64,000 nucleotides of DNA from Fimbriimonadaceae bacterium (GTDB taxonomy: Bacteria > Armatimonadota > UBA10988), in contig JADZEX010000034.1 of NCBI GenBank assembly GCA_020850355.1, positions 62,001 through 126,000 of the forward strand, written 5' to 3'. Below the pieces are notes generated by a model. The model searched no databases, was not told where the DNA came from, and saw only the letters and a program-made list of their open reading frames with translations. The stretch's first letter is position 1; every line of letters starts with the position of its first letter. A program made the position numbers and the translations under genes. Positions 1 to 7,341 of this stretch are shown here, one piece after another.

Positions 1-158
1 GCGACCCACCCGGTCGCCCGCGACTCCGCCGCCCCACGCGGCCCGGCGCCGGCCAGGTCGTTCAGCCGGGGCTGGCCTTCGAAGGGCGAGTAGTTGAACC
101 CGATCCGGGGCGGCCGGTCCCGTCGTAACACCCTGGAGATGATCTCACGCGACGTCAT
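1..158 (-). CDS. URO-D-like protein, N-terminal fragment (runs off window)
   Basis: The minus strand is open from an ATG at 158 to the window edge, giving about 52 residues. The first residues read MTSREIISRVLRRDRPPRIG, followed by a phenylalanine-asparagine-tyrosine stretch. This is the usual opening of the uroporphyrinogen-decarboxylase-like (URO-D/methyltransferase) proteins that are abundant in environmental phyla, where a short helix is followed by a PPRxG-type turn. A GGGAG box lies about 6 bases upstream of the ATG. Most members of this family are not heme enzymes, and many are presumed corrinoid methyltransferases. The substrate cannot be told from this fragment. A second, complete URO-D-family gene sits at 51100-52224. 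Only the N-terminus is visible, so the family call is moderate. Confidence 0.55.
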   Translation of the reverse strand, partial: MTSREIISRVLRRDRPPRIGFNYSPFEGQPRLNDLAGAGPRGAAESRATGWV

Positions 159-171
159 CGCCTGCTCCCGC

Positions 172-195
172 GGCCGGGGAGCCGCTTCCCCGGCC
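172..195 (-). terminator. GC-rich hairpin downstream of the ATPase/DUF4276 pair
   Basis: A perfect 9-bp stem (GGCCGGGGA at 172-180, TCCCCGGCC at 187-195) closes a 6-base loop. It lies 134 bases after the DUF4276 stop and just upstream of the ribosome binding site of the URO-D fragment. There is no T-run, so it is a terminator candidate or an mRNA structure only. Confidence 0.35.
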
Positions 196-328
196 ATCCC
201 GCCGATCCTGCGCCGCACCGTGGCAACCCGCCTGCTGACCGACAGCAAGTACCACCGGCGGGCGATCCGTGGTTCGTCAGGGAGGGCCGCCAGCCGGGCG
301 CCGCGTGCCGCCCACTGCGGACCGCAGC

Positions 329-910
329 TCAGCGCTGCTGCCCGGGAGGCTCGGCGCCCGCCAGCCGGCGGATCGCAGCGACGAGCGCGACGAAACTCGG
401 TGAGCGGGTGTTGTCCAGATTCAGCAGCGGACCCAGTGCGCGGGAGCCCGCCACCTTCTGATATCGCCCGGCGGTCAGTTTCTGCAGCTCCCGCGAGGGC
501 GATTCGAGTCGGTCCGGCTGGCGCCACTTGCGCTTGGCTTGTTGCGCACTCAGGCCACGCAGTCCCAGCGCCTGCTCGACGGCGGCCAGATCGGCCAGGT
601 AGAAGCTCTCCAGCTCGTGACAGGCCAGGCGCACAATCGTGGCGGGCCGGCCGGCTGCAAGGCAGCTTTGGCGCAGGTTCTGCTTGAGGGCGCGGCAATC
701 GGGATGGTTGTCCAGGTCGCACAGCACAATGAACTGCGCGCCGGGCGTGCAATAGCCGCGGAGCTTCCGCTCGAGCTCGTCGAAGAGCTGGCGCTTGCCT
801 TCGAAGACGATGAAGCGCACGTCGGCTTCGGCGCCGAGCAGCCGGGGCAGCAGCCCTTCGAGCAGAGCCTTGGCCGACTCCTCTTCGAGCAGGAAAACCA
901 ACTCGTTCAC
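329..910 (-). CDS. DUF4276 family protein, TOPRIM-like putative nuclease partner of the upstream ATPase
   Basis: This 193-residue protein starts at GTG 910, and its start overlaps the ATPase stop by four bases (GTGA), which implies translational coupling. The N-terminus has an acidic cluster (E9-E11) after a beta strand, and a DLD motif at residues 65-67 follows a hydrophobic strand (FIVLCDLD). Together these look like the Glu plus Asp-x-Asp metal site of TOPRIM folds. The RLACHELESFYLADLAAVE segment (about 94-112) is typical of DUF4276. DUF4276 and other TOPRIM-like proteins are often encoded next to AAA/ABC-type ATPases in anti-phage pairs such as PARIS-like or OLD-like systems. The role as defence effector is inferred from that pairing. 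Nuclease activity cannot be seen directly. Confidence 0.75.
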   Translation of the reverse strand: MNELVFLLEEESAKALLEGLLPRLLGAEADVRFIVFEGKRQLFDELERKLRGYCTPGAQFIVLCDLDNHPDCRALKQNLRQSCLAAGRPATIVRLACHELESFYLADLAAVEQALGLRGLSAQQAKRKWRQPDRLESPSRELQKLTAGRYQKVAGSRALGPLLNLDNTRSPSFVALVAAIRRLAGAEPPGQQR

Positions 911-2097
911 AGCGGATCGGCCCCCGTGAGCAATCCCTGCTTCCAGAGCTGCCCCATCTGATCGCCAGCCGCCATGTAGGCGGCCACCTGGGCGTCGTCG
1001 CGAGCCCGCCGAATCTGGGTGTAGCCGTCCTGCTTGACCAGCCAGAAGACCTCGTCGAGGCCACAGGCGTTGAGCAGGTCCGGTGAGTGCGTCGAGACCA
1101 GCACCTGGCCGCCCCGCTGGGCGTAGTCGCGGAACTCCTCGGCCAGCTCCCGCATGAGGCGCGGGTAGAGCTGGTTCTCGGGTTCCTCGACACAGAGCAG
1201 CGGGTGCGGCTGCGGATCGTACAGCAGCACCAGGTAGGCCAGCATCTTGATGGTCCCGTCGGAGACGTAGCGGTCCACGAAGGGAGTCTTGAAGGACCCA
1301 TCCTGGAAGCGCAGGGTCAGGTAGCCATCCTCGGTCAGCCGAGGCTCGACCTGGCTGATTCCCGGCACCCGCCGCCGCATCGTCTCCAGGATCGCAGCGA
1401 AGATGGCCGGGTGCTGCTCATGGAGGTACTGCGCCACGCGTGGGAGGTTGTCGCCGGACTCGGAGAGATGCTCGCCTGCCCCGGCCGCCTCCTTGCGGCC
1501 GCGCGCCAGGTTGATGTGAAAGTCCGAGACGTGCCAGGCCTCGATCAGCTCGCGCAACGCATTGGCAGCTTTGAAGCGCTCAAACTGGCCCAGCCCTTTG
1601 AGCGCGAGCATGTCCGGCGCAGCCAACTCCTGGGGCTCGCGCTCCAGGGCCTCGTCGGGCTGGCTGAAGTCCTCCTCGTTGCGGATGGCGTAGCCGGCGC
1701 CGCGGGCAAAGTCCAGGAAGTGGAACGGCTTGCCGTGAGCCCCGCGCTTGTAGCGCAGGATCTCTCGCAGCACCACCGGGCGCTGCTGTTCTTCGCCGAT
1801 CTCCAGCCGATAGGTCACCAGCCGCGACACCCCAACGATCGACATGCGGTACTGCAACTCGATCGTGATCACCGGCTTGTCGGTGTCCCGACTGAGCACC
1901 TCCCGGAAGCGGCCTCGCGCATCCAGCGCTTGACGCACGTTGCCGGTCAAGCTGTCATGGAGGAAGCCAAAGACGTCGAAGAGCGTCGACTTGCCGGTGC
2001 CGTTGGCGCCCACCAGCACGCCGAACGGGGGCAGGTCCCGGAGCTCGAGATCTCGGAAGACCTTGTAGTTGCGGATCCGCAACGCCTCGAGTCGCAT
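907..2097 (-). CDS. AAA_21-type (SMC/ABC-like) ATPase paired with DUF4276
   Basis: This is a 396-residue protein starting at ATG 2097, with a GAGGG box about 6 bases upstream; a longer in-frame start at 2148 is less likely because it falls before the conserved RLEALRIRNYKVF beginning. A Walker A motif GANGTGKST lies at residues 30-38. Near the C-terminus are a Walker B-like CVEEPENQLYP with catalytic Glu and an H-loop-like VLVSTHSPDLLN. This is the layout of DUF3696/AAA_21 ATPases related to the OLD, RecF and PARIS sensors. With the coupled DUF4276 partner it forms a two-gene candidate defence module, in which the ATPase would sense infection and release or activate the nuclease-like partner. 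The module lies behind catabolic genes on the same strand but is separated from them by a strong hairpin. Confidence 0.85.
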   Translation of the reverse strand: MRLEALRIRNYKVFRDLELRDLPPFGVLVGANGTGKSTLFDVFGFLHDSLTGNVRQALDARGRFREVLSRDTDKPVITIELQYRMSIVGVSRLVTYRLEIGEEQQRPVVLREILRYKRGAHGKPFHFLDFARGAGYAIRNEEDFSQPDEALEREPQELAAPDMLALKGLGQFERFKAANALRELIEAWHVSDFHINLARGRKEAAGAGEHLSESGDNLPRVAQYLHEQHPAIFAAILETMRRRVPGISQVEPRLTEDGYLTLRFQDGSFKTPFVDRYVSDGTIKMLAYLVLLYDPQPHPLLCVEEPENQLYPRLMRELAEEFRDYAQRGGQVLVSTHSPDLLNACGLDEVFWLVKQDGYTQIRRARDDAQVAAYMAAGDQMGQLWKQGLLTGADPL

Positions 2098-2110
2098 GGC
2101 TGCCCTCGGG

Positions 2111-2139
2111 GTGGGGACAGCCGCGCCGGCTGCCCCCAC
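2111..2139 (-). terminator. Strong hairpin between Gfo/Idh gene and ATPase gene
   Basis: There are 13 paired positions (GTGGGGACAGCCG at 2111-2123, CGGCTGCCCCCAC at 2127-2139) with a three-base loop and one G-T-type wobble. It sits in the 70-base gap between the Gfo/Idh stop and the ATPase start, immediately upstream of the ATPase ribosome binding site. It could terminate the upstream catabolic transcript or restrain ATPase expression. There is no U-tract. Confidence 0.5.
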
Positions 2140-2167
2140 CGCTACCAATCGTCGGTTGCCGCCGCCC

Positions 2168-3277
2168 TCAGATCAACTCGAAGGTCGTCGTCAGCTCCTG
2201 CGTCTGGCCGGTCTCGGCGGCGCGGTAGCCGGCTTCGATGATCTCGATCACGTGGCGGGCGTGCTCCGCGGTGCTGGGGGTTGGGGTGCCGTGGAGGACC
2301 AGCTCGACGAGCTGCATGATGTCCTCGAAGACGTGCCCCTCGTCCATCTGGCGGTGCGGGCCAAGGTTGTGCGGCAGCAGGGCGTTGCCGCTCAGCTCGC
2401 CGTAGCCAGGGTAGGTGACCGGCTCGTTGTTGAACTGCTCACCGATGATGCTGCCCTTGGTGCCGAAGTAGACCGGCATGCCGAAGGGGACCACGGTGCC
2501 GGTCAGGCTGCCGTAGACGTAGGCGAAGACCTGGTTGCCGAAGTCGAGGACCAGGAAGGTGTTGTCCTCGGCGTCGCAGGGGTAGCTCTGGCCCTTGAAC
2601 TCGCGCTCGGTCAACGCGACGCCCGACATGCCGGTGACGCGCCGGGCCGGGCCCAGGACGCCGGTCAGGCTGTGCAGGCCGTAGACGGTCATGTCGTACA
2701 TCGGCCCGCCGCCGGGCTTGCGCCAGTACCACGAAGGGTTGATGTTGGTCAGCACGTCGTCGCCCTTGCGGACGCCCTCGTGCTCGTGGTAGGCGCCGAA
2801 CCCGGCCCCGGTGGCGGCCCAGGCCAGCCGGCCGAGGGCGCCACCCTGGATCAGGTCGCGGATGGCGCGGTTGACTGGCCGCAGCATCTGGCCGGGACAG
2901 GCCACCAGCTTGACGCCCTTGGCCGCGGCGGCGTCGATCAGCGCCGTCGCCTCGGCCGCGGTGGTGGTCATCGTCTTGTTGAAGTGGATGTGCTTCCCGG
3001 CGGCGATGGCGGCCAGGCCCTGGTCGAAGTGCAGCCCGATCGGCGAGCCGAGGGTCACCAGGTCGACCGCCGGGTCGGCCAGCAGCGCCTCGTACTCCAG
3101 GTAGGGTTGCCGCACGCCGTACTTCTCGGCCGCCGCCGCGGCGCGGCCCGAGACGGGGTCGCAGACCGCGGCCAGGTAGCAGCGGTCCTGCACATCGTCA
3201 CAGCAGAGGTGCTGCAAGGCGCCCCGAATGCCGATGCTGCCGGCGCCCACGACGCCGATTCCCAAACGCTCACTCAT
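2168..3277 (-). CDS. Gfo/Idh/MocA family NAD(P)-dependent oxidoreductase
   Basis: This 369-residue cytoplasmic sugar or cyclitol dehydrogenase starts at ATG 3277 with AGGAG 8 bases upstream. The Rossmann loop GAGSIG is at residues 11-16. The family's EKP motif, whose Lys takes part in catalysis, appears here as N-K-T at 100-102 (K101 kept). A C-terminal alpha/beta domain with a GGPMYDM-type segment follows. It is the third gene of a minus-strand run (deacetylase-like, SDR, Gfo/Idh) with 31- and 40-base gaps, so co-transcription is likely. Such sets oxidise and isomerise unusual sugars released by secreted hydrolases. The exact substrate is not readable. Confidence 0.88.
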   Translation of the reverse strand: MSERLGIGVVGAGSIGIRGALQHLCCDDVQDRCYLAAVCDPVSGRAAAAAEKYGVRQPYLEYEALLADPAVDLVTLGSPIGLHFDQGLAAIAAGKHIHFNKTMTTTAAEATALIDAAAAKGVKLVACPGQMLRPVNRAIRDLIQGGALGRLAWAATGAGFGAYHEHEGVRKGDDVLTNINPSWYWRKPGGGPMYDMTVYGLHSLTGVLGPARRVTGMSGVALTEREFKGQSYPCDAEDNTFLVLDFGNQVFAYVYGSLTGTVVPFGMPVYFGTKGSIIGEQFNNEPVTYPGYGELSGNALLPHNLGPHRQMDEGHVFEDIMQLVELVLHGTPTPSTAEHARHVIEIIEAGYRAAETGQTQELTTTFELI

Positions 3278-3308
3278 CTTGCACGCTCCTGCTCTGGCAG
3301 CGGTCTGC

Positions 3309-4064
3309 TCAGGCCCCCATCTGGGTGATCCGACCGCCGGTCACGGGGAGGTAAGCCCCGGTGACGTACCGGGCCAGGTCGCTCAGGAAGAAGACACAGC
3401 CGTTGCCGATCTCGTCGGCGCTGCCGTGGAAGCCAACCGGCAGGGTCTTGCCGAAGCGCTGCGAGCCTTCGCTGCTGGGGTCGACTTTCTCGTCCTGCAT
3501 CCAGCCCGGGGCGACCATGTTGACGGTGATGCCCTGCGGGCCGAGCTCCATCGCCAGCGAGCGCGACATGCCGACCATCGCGCCCTTGCCGGCGAGGTAG
3601 CAGGACCAGTTGGCCGGGGCCATGTTCCAGAGTTCGGTGACGATGTTGACGACCCGCCCACCGCCGGCGGCGGCAAAGTGCGGCTGGCAGGCCTTGATGG
3701 TGTTGTAGACAGCGCGGCAGCCGAAGTCGACCATGTTCTGGTAATGGTCCCAGGTGGCGTCGGCGAAGCTCTTGCTCTGGTCGCCGGCGATGGCGTTGTT
3801 GACCAGGGCGTCCAACCGGCCGTACTTCGCGACGACGGCGGCGGCCATCGTGGCGACCGCAGCGGCGTCGCGGACGTCGGCCTCGAAGGCGCTGGCGGTG
3901 CCGCCCGCCGCGGTGATGTCGGCGACCACCTGTGCGGCCTTCTCGCCGCTCTTGCTGTAGACCACGGCCACGGTCGCGCCGTGGGTGGCGAGGGTGCGGC
4001 TGATGCACGCCCCAATCCCACGCCCGCCGCCTGTGACTACTGCGACTCGTCCTGCCAGCAGCAT
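3309..4064 (-). CDS. SDR family oxidoreductase (3-oxoacyl-ACP reductase/glucose-dehydrogenase type)
   Basis: This 251-residue classical short-chain dehydrogenase starts at ATG 4064. It has a TGGGRGIG cofactor loop at 11-18, an NNA-type motif at 89-91 (normally NNAG; here NNAI), and catalytic Y156 and K160 (YLAGK). The residue 13 before the Tyr, normally the catalytic Ser, is Thr143 in NIVTE. The C-terminus ends with the usual GAYLPVTGG strand. The family reduces or oxidises alcohols and ketones with NAD(P)H. Placement between a deacetylase-like gene and a Gfo/Idh gene suggests a sugar or polyol substrate. The Ser to Thr change may be tolerated or may signal altered activity. Confidence 0.88.
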   Translation of the reverse strand: MLLAGRVAVVTGGGRGIGACISRTLATHGATVAVVYSKSGEKAAQVVADITAAGGTASAFEADVRDAAAVATMAAAVVAKYGRLDALVNNAIAGDQSKSFADATWDHYQNMVDFGCRAVYNTIKACQPHFAAAGGGRVVNIVTELWNMAPANWSCYLAGKGAMVGMSRSLAMELGPQGITVNMVAPGWMQDEKVDPSSEGSQRFGKTLPVGFHGSADEIGNGCVFFLSDLARYVTGAYLPVTGGRITQMGA

Positions 4065-4104
4065 TGACCTGAACCTCTGCGCGGTGCTTCGGCAGCGCTG
4101 GCGG

Positions 4105-5568
4105 TCAACCTGCCGCGGCTGCGAAGGGGCGGTAGCTCCAGCTCTGCCGCCGCACCTGCTCGGCCAGCGGGCCGCTGGTGTAGCCGGCCGGGGCGTGGGT
4201 GCTGCTGGCTCGCGGGGCCCGGAAGAAGTCCAGCTCGGCCGCCGGGGGCAGGGCGCTGGGAGGGCTCACCTCAAGCTGGGTGGGCCAGCCGCCGGTCTGA
4301 CGGTAGTGCTGCCAGGCGCGCGCCCAGACCATCGTCGCGGCGGCGGGTGAGAGGTCCTGCACCGCCCGCAGCACGCCGGGCACGCGGCGCTGTTCGACCA
4401 GGGTGTCGTAGAGCTGTCCAGCCAGGGCGAACCAGGCCCCGCGCGAGACGACGGTCGGCGCGGCCGGCGCCAGGGGCTCGGTCGGTCCGAGCAGCCGCTG
4501 CACCGCGACGCGCTGCGGCACTTGCTGGGTGCGCACGATCTGGCTGAACAGATGCGCCAGCACGCCCAGGCCATCGGCGGCCGAGAGCGTCGTGCCGCCG
4601 ACCGCCGTGTCGCGTGGCCCGTCGACCAGTTGGCCGGCGAGCTGATCGACCTGGGTCAGGTCCAACCAGATCAGCCGCGGCTCGGCGTGCCGGGCGTGGT
4701 ACTCGCCGAAGGTGGTCAGGCAGACATCGGAGCGCTGCGCCAGCCAGGCGACGGCCTGCGCGGTCCAGGCGAAGTGCGCGGCGGAGTCGGCGGCCGAGCG
4801 CAACGGTACCCGCCGCCACTGCCGCGAGCGCTGGTAGGTGTACGGCGCCGGGCGGTGGTGCAGCGGCTCGTCCCACTCGTACCAGCCCCACCACTCGCTG
4901 GTCACCCAGCAGGTCGGGTGGCCCAACGGCACCACCACCGCGGCGCGCTCCGCAGCGGCCTCGAACTGCTCCTGAAAGGCCCGCAGCTCGCGCGCCGGGT
5001 CGACCGCCCGGGCCGGCGGCTGCGGCTGCAACGGATCGCCGTCGCCGGCGGTCCAGTCGCCTTGCAGGCTGAGGCTGTGCCCGCCGCGGCTGACGACGCA
5101 CTGGTCCATCAGCCAGCCGGTCAGCGGTCCGGACCCGAAGCCGCCATTCCAGACTGGCACCCCGAGTCGGCGCAGCACCCAGGGCAGCATCGCCGCGACA
5201 TTGTTCTGGTGCTGCACCCAGGCGACCGGCCACTGCCCGGTGATCTCGGCGACGTCGTGGAGCCCCGGCAACTCGATCCGCACCGCCTGCTCGACCGCCT
5301 CGTCCCAGCTCAGGCGCTCACCGTAGACCATCGCCGACTCGGGGTACTCGAACCACCAGTTGCCGTGGTAGCCGACCTCGTGCGCCGCCAGCGCCGCGAG
5401 CACGTCGGCCCGGCCGCGCTCGCGCAGCAGGCGGGCCTTTTCGCCCACCACGAAGAAGTTACCCCGGACGTGCTGCGCGGTCAGCAGTTGGCACAGCCGC
5501 AGCAGGGCGTCGTCCGACTCCGCGTGGATGGGGTCCTCGACGTCCCAGGACAGGAAGACATCGATCAT
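4105..5568 (-). CDS. Polysaccharide-deacetylase-like protein
   Basis: This is a 487-residue protein starting at ATG 5568, with GGGAG 6 bases upstream. The frame stays open upstream to 6264, but that part lacks protein-like composition and lies opposite another gene. The start (MIDVFLSWDVED) gives a beta strand ending in Asp residues. Further on, GNFFVVGEKARLL and HEVGYHGNWWFEYPE (about 35-85) resemble the NodB-type barrel of carbohydrate esterase family 4 proteins, in which an Asp and two His hold the metal. There is no signal peptide. The C-terminal 200 residues are not recognisable. It lies 40 bases before the SDR gene and probably heads that operon. Deacetylase activity is a fold-based guess. 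Confidence 0.6.
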   Translation of the reverse strand: MIDVFLSWDVEDPIHAESDDALLRLCQLLTAQHVRGNFFVVGEKARLLRERGRADVLAALAAHEVGYHGNWWFEYPESAMVYGERLSWDEAVEQAVRIELPGLHDVAEITGQWPVAWVQHQNNVAAMLPWVLRRLGVPVWNGGFGSGPLTGWLMDQCVVSRGGHSLSLQGDWTAGDGDPLQPQPPARAVDPARELRAFQEQFEAAAERAAVVVPLGHPTCWVTSEWWGWYEWDEPLHHRPAPYTYQRSRQWRRVPLRSAADSAAHFAWTAQAVAWLAQRSDVCLTTFGEYHARHAEPRLIWLDLTQVDQLAGQLVDGPRDTAVGGTTLSAADGLGVLAHLFSQIVRTQQVPQRVAVQRLLGPTEPLAPAAPTVVSRGAWFALAGQLYDTLVEQRRVPGVLRAVQDLSPAAATMVWARAWQHYRQTGGWPTQLEVSPPSALPPAAELDFFRAPRASSTHAPAGYTSGPLAEQVRRQSWSYRPFAAAAG

Positions 5569-5640
5569 CAGGCGCTCCCGGGATTGGCTTTCCCCAAAGT
5601 GACGGCGCCGCCTGCCAGCCGATCCTGACGGCGGGGACGG

Positions 5641-5669
5641 TTGGCGCGATAACGAGTCCTGGGTATCCG
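5641..5669 (+). promoter_or_regulatory. Candidate promoter for the small exported protein
   Basis: TTGGCG (5641-5646) and TATCCG (5664-5669) are separated by 17 bases, with predicted transcription start near 5676. The hexamers match the vegetative consensus only partly, but spacing is ideal and the segment lies in a divergent gap. Confidence 0.3.
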
Positions 5670-5730
5670 CAGGTCGCCGAACTGATGGCGGCCGGGCAAG
5701 CGCGGCGCGGCGCACCGGGAAGGCGCCGTG

Positions 5731-6243
5731 ATGACTGAAAGGAAGCTCATCGTGCTGCGACGATCCACCACTCTGTTGCTGCTGCTGCTGGCCGTTACCG
5801 CGGTCTGCGCGCGGACGCTGACCCACAAGGGCGCTGGCCTGGCGATTGACGTTCCCGACACTTGGGAGACCAAGACCGACGAGGACAAGCCGGACCTGCT
5901 GACCGTCTGCGCGCCGGACAACGAGATTGTCTTGCAGATCTGGCCGACCGAGGCCGAAGACCTGGACGCTGCCCTGGAGGGCATCAAGGAAGAACTCGGC
6001 GAGCAGTTCGAGGAACTCGAGCTGGGCGAAGAGGTCAAGGAAGTCGAGATCAACGGCCTCAAGGGCGCCGTGCTGCACGGCGAAGGCGTCAGCGACGGCG
6101 TCAAGCTGAAGATGCTGGTGGCCGTGATGGAAGCCGACAAGCCAGTGATCTTCCTGGGCTTCGGCACCCCCGAGAACGCCGAGAAGCACAACGAAGAGCT
6201 CGGCAAGATGACCGGGACGATCCGCAAAGCGCCCGCCGAGTAG
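5731..6243 (+). CDS. Small exported protein of unknown function (PsbP/DUF1795-like)
   Basis: The protein has about 170 residues from ATG 5731. A GTG at 5752, preceded by GAAAGGAAG, would give a tidier signal peptide (LRRSTTLLLLLLAVTAVCA) and is a serious alternative start. After the signal peptide the chain begins THKGAGLAIDVPDTWETK, the strand pattern of PsbP-like/DUF1795 lipoproteins in which a protein is described by a GFSIxxPxxW opening. A long acidic helix follows (EELGEQFEELELGEEV). It is probably periplasmic or surface located. A hairpin follows the stop, so it is likely monocistronic. Function is unknown. Confidence 0.75.
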   Translation: MTERKLIVLRRSTTLLLLLLAVTAVCARTLTHKGAGLAIDVPDTWETKTDEDKPDLLTVCAPDNEIVLQIWPTEAEDLDAALEGIKEELGEQFEELELGEEVKEVEINGLKGAVLHGEGVSDGVKLKMLVAVMEADKPVIFLGFGTPENAEKHNEELGKMTGTIRKAPAE

Positions 6244-6261
6244 GCGGCGCACCCACTCTCG

Positions 6262-6300
6262 CACTCCGGCCGGCGGCCAGCCTGGCGCGCCGGCCGAGTG
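6262..6300 (+). terminator. Hairpin between the exported-protein gene and manA
   Basis: CACTC and GGCCGGCG pair with CGCCGGCC and GAGTG, giving 13 pairs with one bulged C and a loop of about 12 bases. It ends 56 bases before the manA start and lacks a clear T-run. Confidence 0.45.
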
Positions 6301-6355
6301 TCGTCTGGGGCCGCCGCCGCAGCCCGTGGTATCCTGTCGCGCGAGGAGCGTGCTC

Positions 6356-7339
6356 TTGGCCGGGTACTATCCGTTGCTCTGTGATCCGCACCCGGAAGGG
6401 CGCATCTGGGGCGGGCGCCAGTTGGTCGAGCGGTACGGCAAACGCGACCTCGGTCAGCCGTTGGGCGAGTCCTGGGAGGTCGCCGATCTGGCGGGCGGGC
6501 AGTCCCGGATCGCCAACGGCCCGTTGGCCGGGCAGACGCTGGGCGCGGTGCTGGCCGCGTGGGGGCCCGCCCTGGCGGGCACGGCCTGGGCCGGCGGGCC
6601 GTTCCCGTTGCTGGTCAAGCTGCTCGACGCGGCGCAGGACCTCAGCGTGCAGGTGCATCCCTCCGATGCCGACTGTGCCGCGCACTTTCCCGCGCACCAG
6701 GGCAAGGACGAGAGCTGGGTCGTGCTGGCCGCCGGGCCCGGCGCGGGGGTGATCCATGGCGTCCTGCCGGGCACCACCTGGGCCACCTTGGCCACCTCGC
6801 TTCAGACCGACCGCGTCTTCGACCACCTGCGCCGCGTGCCGGTCCAGGCCGGCGAGGTGCTGCGTGTGGCGCCCGGCACGATCCACGCGCTCCTGGCGGG
6901 GGTGGTGGTGCTGGAGGTCCAGCAGCCCTCCGACAGCACCTTCCGACTCTACGACTACGGCCGCGGCCGGCCGCTGCATCTGGCGGAGGCGGCGATGGTC
7001 TGCCGCCTGGCCGACCAGGACCCGCCGCTGACCGTGCCGCAGCGAACTACGCTGGACGCCGGGTGGCACGAGACGCTGGTCGACGTGCCGGCCTACCGGA
7101 TCGAGCGGCTGGCGCTCGACAGACCGCTGTCCTGGCGGATCGACCCGCGGTCGGCGCAGATCGTGACGGCGCTCGACGCCCCGGTCCGGGTGGAGCTGGG
7201 CGACCAGGCCACGCTGGTCGCGGCCGGGCAGACCGTCCTGTTGCCGGCCGCTGGGGAGCGCGTCGCGGTGACGCCCAGCCGACCCGCGACCATCGTGGTG
7301 GCCGGTCTGCGCGGTGGGCGGTTGGTTGAGGCGAACTGA
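6356..7339 (+). CDS. manA: Mannose-6-phosphate isomerase, class I
   Basis: This cupin enzyme (about 327 residues) interconverts fructose-6-phosphate and mannose-6-phosphate. I chose TTG 6356 because a GAGGAG box ends 7 bases before it and the product then begins MAGYYPLLCDPHPEGRIWGG, matching the short Bacillus-type PMI family. A GTG at 6350 is too close to the box. Zn ligands are visible in QVHPSD (Q99, H101), KDESW (E119) and the later GTIHALLAG His. It is followed after two bases by the phosphomannomutase gene, so the pair supplies mannose-1-phosphate for GDP-mannose and glycan synthesis or drains mannose from degraded glycans. Confidence 0.92.
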   Translation: MAGYYPLLCDPHPEGRIWGGRQLVERYGKRDLGQPLGESWEVADLAGGQSRIANGPLAGQTLGAVLAAWGPALAGTAWAGGPFPLLVKLLDAAQDLSVQVHPSDADCAAHFPAHQGKDESWVVLAAGPGAGVIHGVLPGTTWATLATSLQTDRVFDHLRRVPVQAGEVLRVAPGTIHALLAGVVVLEVQQPSDSTFRLYDYGRGRPLHLAEAAMVCRLADQDPPLTVPQRTTLDAGWHETLVDVPAYRIERLALDRPLSWRIDPRSAQIVTALDAPVRVELGDQATLVAAGQTVLLPAAGERVAVTPSRPATIVVAGLRGGRLVEAN

Positions 7340-7341
7340 CG

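Noticed and set aside
94-687. Long plus-strand reading frame
   Set aside because: Antisense to the DUF4276 gene and the URO-D start; Arg/Ala/Pro-rich with no domain and no ribosome binding site. Typical GC-rich shadow.
5569-6264. Upstream extension of the deacetylase-like frame
   Set aside because: It continues antisense through the small exported-protein gene; the GGGAG box and MIDVFLSWD opening set the start at 5568.
6326-6355. Upstream start of manA (MVSCRARSV)
   Set aside because: The GAGGAG box lies inside this extension, and the homologous protein starts at MAGYYPLLCDPHPEG, so TTG 6356 fits better.
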